A DNA stretch of 64,000 bases from Anaerobacterium chartisolvens (GCF_003337415.1 NZ_QPJT01000004.1:124001-188000); one strand, 5' to 3'. Shown: positions 43,530-52,167, numbered from the stretch's first letter. Numbers and translations: made by a program. Notes: generated by a model not told the origin, from the sequence alone.

Positions 43530-43919
43530 ATGAAAACTAGGAGTATTACAAGGGTAATTGTTATAGCCATATGCGTTGCTATGGTGTTTTCAAGTTATGC
43601 GTTTGCCGCAATAAATGACTATGGAGATGTTGGAACTACAGATGTGCATGGACATCTATATATAAGTGGAAGTAGTGTTGCAGCAGGAACTTATGCCGAG
43701 GCTACTATTAGATATATGAATGTGAGTGTTGTTACATATGACAGATATAGTACTCCACTCAGCAGCTCTTCTACAGTTCCGGCATATAATACCAAGGGAG
43801 TCGCAACCCCGTATATTTCAAAGGGTGCAAGTGCAACATCGGCAATAGGAAATCACTATGCAGATGACACATATCACGGAGGCTACGAATGGTGGGGACA
43901 GACAAGCTATGACTATTAA
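43530..43919 (+). CDS. Small exported protein of unknown function
   Basis: 129 residues: signal peptide (SITRVIVIAICVAMVFSSYAFA, cleavage after AFA), then a mature part of about 105 residues rich in Ser, Thr, Tyr and Gly (GTTDVHGHLYISGSSVAAGT; ending EWWGQTSYDY), with no cysteine. The alternating polar/hydrophobic pattern suggests beta strands. ATTGGAGGTTGGATTAAT precedes ATG, and a strong terminator follows. The family is not recognised; small secreted proteins of this look are common in cellulolytic Clostridia. Confidence 0.7.
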   Translation: MKTRSITRVIVIAICVAMVFSSYAFAAINDYGDVGTTDVHGHLYISGSSVAAGTYAEATIRYMNVSVVTYDRYSTPLSSSSTVPAYNTKGVATPYISKGASATSAIGNHYADDTYHGGYEWWGQTSYDY

Positions 43920-43948
43920 TTATTAAGCAGAGTTCCTTTTAGTAAATT

Positions 43949-43984
43949 AAAACACTCCACTGTATAAAATACATGGAGTGTTTT
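43949..43984 (+). terminator. Rho-independent terminator
   Basis: AAAACACTCCA, 14-base loop, TGGAGTGTTTT, then AATTTA, about 30 bp after the small exported-protein gene. Confidence 0.85.
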
Positions 43985-44019
43985 AATTTAAAGAATATTA
44001 CTTAGGGAGTTGTCTATTT

Positions 44020-44994
44020 ATGACAAAAAAATTTTACTCTAACATAATTACTTTATTAATAATTATAGCAATTTTTTTATTAGCGGAATATGTTATAGGC
44101 TATTACCATAATAGAAGGATTTTAAGTTCAAGCATGATTAAAGGACAGAACAGTCATGGCGTTTTAAAAGGCTATGGTTTAAAATTAACAACAAAAGGCA
44201 ATATACCTGTTAAAGATAAAAATATTATTATAAATGATGGAGAAAAGTTTGATTATGTTTTAGAAGTGTTTAATAATACAGATAAAGACGACACTTTAGA
44301 AGTATTGTTGAGTATTAATTATACTCAAGTGCCTTTCTTTCTAAATAAATCAAATAATTCAAGACTATTTTCGTATGAATTTACATTAAATAAAGGTTCT
44401 AAAGTTGATCTGCCAATAGAAATAGATAATAGTAAATTCCCTTATAAAATAAATCCATTAGTTTTTACAATAAGGTCTACTTTAAATAAAAGTAAAGCAG
44501 ATTTTTTTGACTCAAGTTTTTCTTCCAGATACAATATTTTAACAGATAAAAATAGTAATTTACAGTTAAATAATGATATAATGTTTAAATATGAAAAAAT
44601 GAAAGAAAGTGAAGTGAAATTTAAGGGTCTATGGTTAAATAATTCGTTTAATAAAATAAATGAATATATCTATAATGAAAAAATAATTAAAGTGAAAGCT
44701 GACGATTATGTAAAATTAGCTCTACGAACATATTCCTATACAGAAGATGCACTTTTTTGGATGCTGATTGATGACAAAAGAGCAGAGTTTAAGGATTCAT
44801 TAAATTATATATATTTCCAGAATGTCAAAAATTCTTTAATATATAAAGAAGTGTGTTTTAAAGCACCGAGTAAAAAAGGAACATACAAGATTTTAGGGTT
44901 TATTGCAAGTAATCCTATTGAGTATATAAATACCAATAATCTGGAAGATTATTTAATTAAGGCATCAAACAAGATGTTTATCCGTGTGGAATAA
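44020..44994 (+). CDS. Membrane-anchored exported protein of unknown function
   Basis: 324 residues. One N-terminal span (NIITLLIIIAIFLLAEYVIGY) acts as an uncleaved anchor. The rest is extracellular and beta-rich, with a segment like a bacterial Ig-type or 'NEW3'-type strand pattern (NDGEKFDYVLEVFNNTDKDD; EVLLSINYTQVPFF). Codon use is extremely AT-rich (many AAA, AAT, ATT), more so than the flanking glycosyltransferase genes. It is followed 59 bp later by a glycosyltransferase cassette and might be its substrate or a partner, which is only a positional inference. Confidence 0.65.
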   Translation: MTKKFYSNIITLLIIIAIFLLAEYVIGYYHNRRILSSSMIKGQNSHGVLKGYGLKLTTKGNIPVKDKNIIINDGEKFDYVLEVFNNTDKDDTLEVLLSINYTQVPFFLNKSNNSRLFSYEFTLNKGSKVDLPIEIDNSKFPYKINPLVFTIRSTLNKSKADFFDSSFSSRYNILTDKNSNLQLNNDIMFKYEKMKESEVKFKGLWLNNSFNKINEYIYNEKIIKVKADDYVKLALRTYSYTEDALFWMLIDDKRAEFKDSLNYIYFQNVKNSLIYKEVCFKAPSKKGTYKILGFIASNPIEYINTNNLEDYLIKASNKMFIRVE

Positions 44995-45053
44995 AATACA
45001 AATAATCTGGATTATCAAGATGTGTTAATTTATACAAAGGTGGTTAGTAATAG

Positions 45054-46016
45054 ATGAATAAGGAAGTAAAATATTCTGTTATCGTTCCTGTCTTTAATGA
45101 AGAGTTAGTAGTTAAAGAAACATATAAAAGGCTAAAAGCTGTGATGGATGCAACAGACCAAGAATATGAAATAATTTTTGTGAATGACGGAAGTGTCGAT
45201 AATACTGCAGAAATACTTGTGGAAATATGTAAAGCAGACAATAAGATAAAACTTATTGATTTTTCCAGAAATTTTGGACATCAGATATCTATTACTGCAG
45301 GAATGGACTATTCACTAGGACAGGCAATTATTGTCATAGATGCTGATTTACAAGATCCTCCTGAAATTATTCTGGAAATGATTAAAAAATGGGAAGAAGG
45401 TTATGAAGTAGTTTATGGAAAAAGGCTCAAGAGAAATGGTGAAACATTATTTAAAAAGTTAACTGCAAAAGGTTTTTACCGCATATTGAAATCAATGACA
45501 AGTGTTAATATACCCGTAGATACAGGAGATTTTAGGCTTATTGACAGGAAGGTCTGTGACATACTTAAAAGGCTGCCCGAAAGGAGTAGATATGTAAGAG
45601 GCTTGATAAGCTGGATTGGCTTCAGGCAGGTTGGAGTTGAATTTGTAAGAGAGGAGAGATTTGCAGGCAAAACAAAATATCCTCTAAAAAAGATGATAAA
45701 ATTTGCCTCCGATGCAATTACATCTTTTTCCTATAAACCACTCAAATTGGCTACTTATTTGGGTTTAGCCCTATCCACTCTCAGTTTTTTGTATCTTCTG
45801 TGGGTTATTTATGAGAAGCTATTTACGAATTTTACACAACCAGGGTGGGCATCAATAATTGCGGTAAATCTATTTTTTAACGGCATTATCCTATTAATGT
45901 TAGGTACTATTGGGGAATACATAGGGCGTATTTATGAGGAGACAAAGGGAAGGCCTCTTTATATAGTAAGCAGACAGATTGGATTTTTCAAAAATGAAAA
46001 AGATAACAATATATAG
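45054..46016 (+). CDS. Family 2 glycosyltransferase, GtrB/DPM-like
   Basis: A 320-residue polyprenyl-phosphate glycosyltransferase (GT2). The N-terminal GT-A domain has YSVIVPVFNEELVVKETYKRL, FVNDGSVDNTAE, DADLQDPPEII (metal-binding DxD) and DTGDFRLIDRKV. Two C-terminal spans (ATYLGLALSTLSFLYLLWVI; FFNGIILLMLGTIGEYIGRIY) are as in GtrB. It loads a sugar onto a lipid phosphate carrier. AAAGGTGGTTAGTAATAG precedes ATG. The downstream gene encodes GtrA, the presumed flippase, and the third a GT-C type membrane enzyme, giving a complete flip-and-transfer set. Confidence 0.93.
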   Translation: MNKEVKYSVIVPVFNEELVVKETYKRLKAVMDATDQEYEIIFVNDGSVDNTAEILVEICKADNKIKLIDFSRNFGHQISITAGMDYSLGQAIIVIDADLQDPPEIILEMIKKWEEGYEVVYGKRLKRNGETLFKKLTAKGFYRILKSMTSVNIPVDTGDFRLIDRKVCDILKRLPERSRYVRGLISWIGFRQVGVEFVREERFAGKTKYPLKKMIKFASDAITSFSYKPLKLATYLGLALSTLSFLYLLWVIYEKLFTNFTQPGWASIIAVNLFFNGIILLMLGTIGEYIGRIYEETKGRPLYIVSRQIGFFKNEKDNNI

Positions 46017-46431
46017 CTATCAAATTTTTATAAAAAAGCTTTTGCAGCGATACAAGGACTTAATACGGTTTGCTCTTATTGGCATACTCAATACAAGCAT
46101 AGATTTCTTAACTTTTTCTATGCTCCATAAGTTGTTTTCCGTATATTATGTAACCAGCCAGTTTGCAGCTTATCTAGCCGGCACAGCAAACAGCTTTATA
46201 CTTAATAAAATTTGGACTTTTGAGAATAGACGTGTTAGCGTAGGCATACACTTGCAGATCCTTAAATTTCTTATGATTAACATGATTTCATTAGCTTTGT
46301 CTATAATCGGGCTGAAATTTATTATTGAGCAATTAGGAGTTAATATTTACATAGCCAAAATACTTGTTACTATTATGGCTCAGGGCGTGAATTTTACAGG
46401 ATATAAAATATGGGTATTTAAGAACAAATAA
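45994..46431 (+). CDS. GtrA family membrane protein (putative polyprenyl-P-sugar flippase)
   Basis: About 145 residues with four spans; the GtrA pattern is clear (DLIRFALIGILNTSIDFLTF; LAGTANSFILNKIWTFENR; ILKFLMINMISLALSIIGLK; ILVTIMAQGVNFTGYKIWVF). It overlaps the preceding GT2 gene by 23 bp. ATG at 45994 is weakly preceded by GGA; a TTG at 45979 is an alternative. It probably flips the lipid-linked sugar made by GtrB. Confidence 0.9.
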   Translation: MKKITIYSYQIFIKKLLQRYKDLIRFALIGILNTSIDFLTFSMLHKLFSVYYVTSQFAAYLAGTANSFILNKIWTFENRRVSVGIHLQILKFLMINMISLALSIIGLKFIIEQLGVNIYIAKILVTIMAQGVNFTGYKIWVFKNK

Positions 46432-46463
46432 ATAAATCATTTTCAAATTAAAGGGAATATTAA

Positions 46464-47951
46464 ATGAGAGGTGTACTCTTTATGATTTTAAATCTTCTAA
46501 GAAAGATTATATACTATACATGCTTTTCAATATTGTTATTAATGGCATTGTCAACACTGTACTATATAATCAATGATGCTTCTGTAATTGGAGTTACTAA
46601 TATTATAAGTACATTCTGTGTATTATTGTTTTTAGGATTTATATCTTATATTGCTATATACTTGAATTCAAAAAAACCAAAGTTATTTTTTGTTATACTG
46701 GCAGCTACTTCGATGCTTTCTATTTTTATCTGGAACGTATACGCAAGAACTGTTCAGGTCTCTGACTATAAAGTCCTTTTGGAAGGGGCTTACAAAATTG
46801 CTACCGGCTCTTTTAATGAAGGTTTTGACAAAACGAGCTACTTCTATATTTATAACTATCAGATAGGATATGCGGCATATCTGGCCCTTTTAATGAGATT
46901 TTTCGGATACAATTTGTTTTTTATTAAATTTGTAGAGTTAATATATATGACAGGTGCAGCAATTTTAATGTATAAGATAGCAAAAAAACTTGTTGGACAA
47001 AGGGCTGCTTCAATTACATCTATTTTGTATGCAACATTCATTTTTAATATTCTAGGCTCATCGGTAATTAATAATCAGCATATAAGTGCTTTTCTTATGC
47101 TTGTTGGAATATATCTTATTTTATTGGATAATACAGGATGGACATTAATCTCCGGAATAATTTTTGGTGTTATGAATGTGATGCGGCCGGTTGGTATAAT
47201 TATTATAATAGGCGTTTGCATTATGTTTATTTATAAAATAATCAGGGAAATGACATGGCGTAAATATGCAGCGAGACTGGCTATTTTCATATTTACATTT
47301 TATGCAACAATATGGACTTTCAATGCTGTTTTCATTCAGATGAATCTTACGCCATCACCTATAAGCAGAAGTAATATACCTTATTTTAAGTTAGTTATAG
47401 GTTTTGGAGCAAAAAACGGGAGTATTTTTGAAAATCAAACCATAGATGCAAGAAAAACAAATGTTTATAATGATTTGCACACGCTTGGATTTGACTATGA
47501 TAAATACAACGATGAATGTAAGAGATTTTTAAAGCAGCGTATTAGGAATTTTAAAGACACTTCACTTTATCTTTTCAAGAAGATGGCTTTCTTTTTAGGT
47601 GAAAAAGACCATCAATATACTTTTGCTTTAAGCCAAGAAATGCGCTCCGGGAGCTTTATAAAAATATTAGTGAATATCGGGCATCTGCAATATTTATTTT
47701 TAATTTTATCCGCCATGGCAGCGGTATTGTTTAAGATTAAAAGAAAAAGTACCGAACTAAACATTATTTACATACTTCTAATTGGTTTTATATTCGTTTA
47801 TCTTTTTATTGAAGCACAAACGCGATATAGATATGAAGCATATATTTTTATTTGCATCTTTGCCTCTGAAGCAGTTAGCTATTTTATTGATAACACTAAG
47901 AGACTATTACTCTCGAAAAGAAATGAAATTTCGAAGTCGGAGAAAAGATGA
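46464..47951 (+). CDS. Polytopic GT-C/PMT-like glycosyltransferase
   Basis: A 495-residue integral membrane protein with about 11-12 spans. A short acidic first loop (ARTVQVSDYKVLLEGAYKIATG), the NNQHISAFLMLVGIYLILLD and GIIFGVMNVMRPVGIIIIIG segments, and a late extracytoplasmic domain are typical of GT39/ArnT-type (GT-C) enzymes that transfer a sugar from a lipid carrier to a protein or glycan. AAGGGAATATTAA precedes ATG. Third gene of the GtrB-GtrA cassette. The acceptor is unknown; nearby exported proteins are candidates. Confidence 0.75.
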   Translation: MRGVLFMILNLLRKIIYYTCFSILLLMALSTLYYIINDASVIGVTNIISTFCVLLFLGFISYIAIYLNSKKPKLFFVILAATSMLSIFIWNVYARTVQVSDYKVLLEGAYKIATGSFNEGFDKTSYFYIYNYQIGYAAYLALLMRFFGYNLFFIKFVELIYMTGAAILMYKIAKKLVGQRAASITSILYATFIFNILGSSVINNQHISAFLMLVGIYLILLDNTGWTLISGIIFGVMNVMRPVGIIIIIGVCIMFIYKIIREMTWRKYAARLAIFIFTFYATIWTFNAVFIQMNLTPSPISRSNIPYFKLVIGFGAKNGSIFENQTIDARKTNVYNDLHTLGFDYDKYNDECKRFLKQRIRNFKDTSLYLFKKMAFFLGEKDHQYTFALSQEMRSGSFIKILVNIGHLQYLFLILSAMAAVLFKIKRKSTELNIIYILLIGFIFVYLFIEAQTRYRYEAYIFICIFASEAVSYFIDNTKRLLLSKRNEISKSEKR

Positions 47952-47969
47952 AAATTGTGATTAAGGTTT

Positions 47970-48240
47970 TGAATGTTATTCAAGACGCCTCCCCCGCCGT
48001 CCTTCGCCTCCCCAGCCCTTCATCCATTCCACCCGTAGCGTGGGGGCGGCACGGACGCCGCCCCAGCCCGCACCTGAGCAGGATGCGAATTGCGGGCGAT
48101 AGCGGAGGCAGCCGTCCGGCGACTGAGGACGCGGTGGAGGGGTTTGGGGAACATGGACAAGAGCTGTTCCCCAAGGGACCCCGTGAGGCCGCTCACGAAG
48201 CCCGCTTATAAGGAATACAGCAGGGAAGGGCAGAAGAAGA
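47970..48240. other. GC-rich non-coding segment downstream of the glycosylation cassette
   Basis: Far richer in GC than the genes on its left. It contains GGGGCGGC-acggac-GCCGCCCC (48044-48065 region) and GGGGAACA...TGTTCCCC (48145-48172 region). The tract GGCCGCTCACGAAGCCCGC, TTATAAGGAATACAG recurs in part near 42167-42192, just before REP-like palindrome A. The short frame at 47948-48211 lies across these repeats and is not convincing. Confidence 0.5.
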
Positions 48241-48510
48241 GTGACAAGGGGACGGCAGAGCGTGTGAAAACTATTTTGAGTGAAATTTCAGGCTATAATT
48301 CTTGCAAAAATGTAGCGGAGGAATCTTGGGGACGGATTCGTCCGCTTCCGCAGCGTAGCGAAGGACCGAAGGGAAAGCGGAGGAACCGTACCCCATAATG
48401 CCGCAGCGGTGGCGGGCTGCAATTTCTTTGGCAATTTTGAAGTTTTCACACGCTCTGACGGGGATGTTGACACACATGTATGTGTGTCAACATCCCCGTC
48501 CCCTTGTCAC
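48241..48510. mobile_element. 270-bp REP-like element with perfect 15-bp inverted ends
   Basis: Left end GTGACAAGGGGACGG (48241-48255), right end CCGTCCCCTTGTCAC (48496-48510). Inside are GCAGAGCGTGTGAAAACT (from 48255) and its near complement AGTTTTCACACGCTCTG (48441-48457). A long imperfect hairpin GGGGACGGATTCGTCCGCTT / AAGCGGAGGAACCGTACCCC runs from about 48329 to 48395, and palindrome B spans 48457-48500 (arm GACGGGGATGTTGACACACA). No coding capacity; a non-autonomous insertion or REP cluster. Confidence 0.65.
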
Positions 48511-48522
48511 CTAGTCCAGCGT

Positions 48523-50805
48523 CTACAAAATTTCCAACGCATAATCTATAGGCTTTTCCACCTTTATATCCTGCGGAAGCTCAATTTTCCCTATTTGCTT
48601 TCCGCTATCCATACTCCATTCAACAGATATTCTCCCCCATTGTGTTGGCAATCCCCCTTTTGCATATTCAACAGCCCCCACAGGATTGCTTAATCTTACA
48701 ACCCCTTTCCCGAGTTTTGACACATCCACCCCCAATACGGTTTGAAATAAAATATATGCCGGGGAAGCTCCCCATCCATGGCACAAGCTGACCGGCGGCC
48801 CCTCCCATAGATATGTCGGCGTGTTTCCCTGGTATGTGCTGGGAATGGTACAATGGGGTGTTGTCTTATCAAATGTTTCCCACCATGTCTTAGCTCCCCT
48901 CGCAACCATCTCGCCCCAATAATCCTTAATCAGCTCAACCGCTTGTCCCCTTCGTTCCCTTGAAATAAGCACTTCAAGTACAATGTGCTGAAAAAAAGGT
49001 CCCTTTACCTCGGGAAGAAGATTTTTATAATAATAATTATCAAGGAAATAATCCGCTTCTTCATTAACTAAAAGCCCGCACCATATAGCAAGAAAGTTTG
49101 TCTGTAATGTAATGCTTTTAGAAGCAACAGTACCATTCATACAATCCACAAAAGCTTTCCTCTCTTGATCCCACAAATGACTCCTAATGGATTCTTTAAG
49201 CCTCTTCGAGGCCATTTCATATTTTTCCGCATCCTCCTTGAATCCCAATTCTCTTGACATCTCAATAAGATTGCTCAAAACCTTAAAATACAAAAAGGAA
49301 ATAGCCGATACCTTGTCCTTTTTTTCAATTAAATCCGTCCAATCTATAAAGCACCACCATCCTTCACGGTCAGCGCGGCTGAACAAACCCGTTTCATCCA
49401 CCTGCGCCTCAAACCATGCGGCAAGCTTTTTAATATTTGGCCACAATTCCTTTATGAAATCCAAATCTCCTGAATAATTCCAATAGTCATAAGCTCCGAT
49501 CAGCCAATAAGCACAAAAATCCGGGAGCAGAAAATTGTTTTTTTCCGGGCCTGTCCCGGGAATAGATCCATCCTTGTTTTGAATCCTTGCTCCCTGAACC
49601 AGAGATTTTCTCAAAAGCTTTGTATCTCCAAACACATGATAAATTACCTTTGCCATAACCACCGCATCCACTACCCAAAGAGCTTTTTCACGCCATGGAC
49701 AATCCTCCGGGTGGTCCTGACTGTTTAGTATGGTAGTATATTTGCTTGTTTCCCAAATTTGATTCAGAACAGACTCGCTGCTTTCAAAATATCCTTCCTG
49801 TCTGAATTTGTAGCTTACTTTTTCAAAGGTTAATGAGCTGAATTTTATGGGTGCAGGCGTTGCGGCAAAGGTTGTTTTAATGAATCGGCAAGCTCTTCTT
49901 CCAAATGGCATAAGTCTGTTTTTTCCCTTTTTAAATATAAACGTCTCCATATGCTGCAATTCTAAAGATTCACCGTAGGATACCTTCATTACACCGCCCT
50001 CCGGCGCTTCTATCTCAAAAATCGGCCTGCCTACAACCTCACGCTCAAAATCCCATACCAACGCAGGAAATGCCCCTGCTTTCGATGCGTCAATACTTAA
50101 AAAGGTATTTTGCGAAGCATTTTCCTTCAGTATCACCTCTAAATTGCTTATAACTCCAAAGTTATCCTCTGATCTCAGGATGCTTATGGGCTTAACCTGC
50201 TCATAATTTAAAAAAGAAATCTCACGTGAAATCAGCCTTGGCCAGGGACTTTTATCATTCTGTGCCTCTGATAATATTTTTGCGTTGTCCCATCCCCAAT
50301 CATTATACGATAACCCCATCCATCCGTCTTCGTTATTGGCATCATAAATTTCCTTGTATCCTCCCCACCTATGCAGCCGCTCAGTTTTTGTCATATACGT
50401 TGGGGATATACGGCATTTCCAAGCTTCATCCGTTGATAGCACCGTCTCTTCATATTTGTTTATTTGGAGAATAAAACCGGCTTCACCCTGCATCTGATTG
50501 GTGACGATGTCTGTATTGCCAAAAAAGTAGCACATTACAGTGACAATATTTTTGCCGCATATAAGCATATCGTCTGTCAGCTCATATGTGTCATAATACT
50601 GCCAATCACTATCACATGGAGACGGCCCTCTTCCAATATGCCTTCCATTAATACTCACAACATATTCATTTCTTGCGGAAACATGAAGCTTCAACGCCTC
50701 TGTCGTATTTTCCAATTCAAATTCTTTCCTGAATTCCATGTATATGTTTTGGCTGTGTTCTTCTTTTTTATTCCATATCCAATTTGCATCCCACTTAACA
50801 CACAA
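48523..50805 (-). CDS. Alpha-L-rhamnosidase (GH78 family)
   Basis: A 760-residue GH78-type enzyme without signal peptide, so cytoplasmic. The N-terminal beta domain has KWDANWIWNKKEE and LKLHVSARNEYVVSINGRHIGRGPSPCDSDW. The central concanavalin-like domain is followed by the (alpha/alpha)6 barrel with NSQDHPEDCPWREKALWVVDAVVM (catalytic acidic region) and KTWWETFDKTTPHCTIPSTYQGN. It removes terminal alpha-L-rhamnose from imported oligosaccharides. The start seems to be TTG at 50805, behind GAGGGGGGAAGCGTA; no in-frame ATG fits. It is the last gene of the carbohydrate locus. Confidence 0.88.
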   Translation of the reverse strand: MCVKWDANWIWNKKEEHSQNIYMEFRKEFELENTTEALKLHVSARNEYVVSINGRHIGRGPSPCDSDWQYYDTYELTDDMLICGKNIVTVMCYFFGNTDIVTNQMQGEAGFILQINKYEETVLSTDEAWKCRISPTYMTKTERLHRWGGYKEIYDANNEDGWMGLSYNDWGWDNAKILSEAQNDKSPWPRLISREISFLNYEQVKPISILRSEDNFGVISNLEVILKENASQNTFLSIDASKAGAFPALVWDFEREVVGRPIFEIEAPEGGVMKVSYGESLELQHMETFIFKKGKNRLMPFGRRACRFIKTTFAATPAPIKFSSLTFEKVSYKFRQEGYFESSESVLNQIWETSKYTTILNSQDHPEDCPWREKALWVVDAVVMAKVIYHVFGDTKLLRKSLVQGARIQNKDGSIPGTGPEKNNFLLPDFCAYWLIGAYDYWNYSGDLDFIKELWPNIKKLAAWFEAQVDETGLFSRADREGWWCFIDWTDLIEKKDKVSAISFLYFKVLSNLIEMSRELGFKEDAEKYEMASKRLKESIRSHLWDQERKAFVDCMNGTVASKSITLQTNFLAIWCGLLVNEEADYFLDNYYYKNLLPEVKGPFFQHIVLEVLISRERRGQAVELIKDYWGEMVARGAKTWWETFDKTTPHCTIPSTYQGNTPTYLWEGPPVSLCHGWGASPAYILFQTVLGVDVSKLGKGVVRLSNPVGAVEYAKGGLPTQWGRISVEWSMDSGKQIGKIELPQDIKVEKPIDYALEIL

Positions 50806-50887
50806 TACGCTTCCCCCCTCATATGAAGATTGCCTTTTTAAAAACCGCCCGTTGAGTGTGTCCCCCCATACGTTTCCCGAGCATATT

Positions 50888-51907
50888 TTACGGTTGAATC
50901 CTTTTTGAAGTAGCTACGGTGATACACCTGAAATCATTGATTACTTTTTCTGTCCCGACCCCTTCCCGGTAATTTCCCACGGCGGTATAGAAATGATATA
51001 AAATACCGTTATGGTATACAACCGCCGGCTTGTGTGCATGGATTTCATCCAAATCACCGGGGCCGCCGTTGGGAATTATGGGGCTTTCCGCTTTCTCCCA
51101 ATGGATTAAGTCATCGGATACCGCAAGCCCCTCCTGAGAGTGCTGACAGTCATAACCGAAATAAAACATGAGCCATTTGTCCTTATATCTTAAAACACAA
51201 GGGTCGGAATTAAACCTGCTGTCCCAGCCGTTTTCACTGATTCTCACTACGGGGTTGGAATCCAGCCTTTCCCAATGTACCAGATCGCGAGAGGTTGCCA
51301 CACCTATCTGTTCAGTCCATGCTTCCTCACAATTCTTGGCATTGTAAAACATATGAAACCGATTGTCATGCTCTACGATGCACGATTTGTACAGCCCTCC
51401 TCTTTCCCACTCTGCCCCGTCCCTCCAGGTAAACACAGGTTTATCCAGCCTGTTCCATTTCAGAAGTGTTTCATCCTCCGTCCATGCAAATCCTATCTCG
51501 GCAGGCCCTGCCTCATACCCAGTGTCGGGATATGAGTGGTAGATCATCCAGTACCTATTGTCGATTTTCTTTAAAACAGGTACATCAAAAAGATTGTCTG
51601 TGTCTTTTATGATCCACGTACCCGCACAGCCGACATTATCCCAGCGATCAGAAGCTGTTCTTTCCAGAATCGTCCCCTTGTGCTTCCAATGGATCAAGTC
51701 AGTACTCGTAGCAAGGGCTGTTTGGTATCCTGTGCCATCAAATCCGACATACATCATATGAAACATATCTGAATGGTAGAATATGAAAGGGCAATCAACC
51801 GCTGCGCTGTCAAAGGCTCCGGCAACTCCCGAGCCTGCCAGAACCGGTTTGCCTAATTTATAGGGTGTTTGCAATTCCTCAAATTTAGTGGTTAACATAT
51901 TTTGCAT
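50888..51907 (-). CDS. Five-bladed beta-propeller glycosidase (GH43/GH32-like)
   Basis: About 339 residues, no signal peptide. Repeated propeller blades are seen as DCPFIFYHSDMFHMMYVGFDG, YWMIYHSYPD, RFHMFYNAKN, DKWLMFYFGYD and ILYHFYTAVG, each followed by SxDLIHWE-type strands (ATSTDLIHWKHKG, ATSRDLVHWERL, AVSDDLIHWEKAE). Acidic residues of the central pocket are probably Asp in AVDCPF and FNSDPCV. The exact family (GH43, GH32, GH117 or GH130-like) is unclear. ATG at 51907 follows AAAGGAGTGACTTTTAAA; GTG at 51919 lies too near that site. It sits with GH78, so it probably cuts the same glycan. Confidence 0.75.
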   Translation of the reverse strand: MQNMLTTKFEELQTPYKLGKPVLAGSGVAGAFDSAAVDCPFIFYHSDMFHMMYVGFDGTGYQTALATSTDLIHWKHKGTILERTASDRWDNVGCAGTWIIKDTDNLFDVPVLKKIDNRYWMIYHSYPDTGYEAGPAEIGFAWTEDETLLKWNRLDKPVFTWRDGAEWERGGLYKSCIVEHDNRFHMFYNAKNCEEAWTEQIGVATSRDLVHWERLDSNPVVRISENGWDSRFNSDPCVLRYKDKWLMFYFGYDCQHSQEGLAVSDDLIHWEKAESPIIPNGGPGDLDEIHAHKPAVVYHNGILYHFYTAVGNYREGVGTEKVINDFRCITVATSKRIQP

Positions 51908-51950
51908 TTTAAAAGTCACTCCTTTTATTGATTATCATGATATCTACATA

Positions 51951-52135
51951 GCGATAAAGATTTTACATGGAGGATATAACTTAATGGAAGAAATTTTTTT
52001 GACCCGTAAGGAATACATCTAAGAAAAGTGCCTGATGACAGACCCGGGAGACATTTCCCCGCAAGGCATCTTTTCGTTGCTATTAAAAATTTCTGTAAGC
52101 AATTATATCCTCTATGTTTGTAAAATCTTTATCGC
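51951..52135. mobile_element. MITE-like element, full copy (copy 4)
   Basis: 185 bases. The left arm GCGATAAAGATTTTACAT continues GGAGGATATAAC. The right arm, read inversely, is GCGATAAAGATTTTACAA then CATAGAGGATATAATTG and later CAGAAATTTTTAATAGCAAC. The arms pair over about 45 bases with a three-base bulge. The central part contains AAGTGCC ... CCCCGCAAGGCATCTT. The right flank GTCCTATATA is identical to copy 1. It lies between the yesN-type gene and the beta-propeller glycosidase gene, 32 bp beyond the yesN stop. Confidence 0.88.
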
Positions 52136-52167
52136 GTCCTATATAATATGTGTTTTTTTAGATGCTT

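Noticed and set aside
47948-48211. 87-codon plus-strand frame after the GT-C gene
   Set aside because: Overlaps GC-rich hairpins and has a composition unlike any protein family; the ATG overlaps the previous stop region without its own ribosome site.
51925-51945. Third Fur box before the beta-propeller glycosidase
   Set aside because: TGATTATCATGATATC matches the 7-1-7 consensus in only part of one half; the gene is not metal-related.
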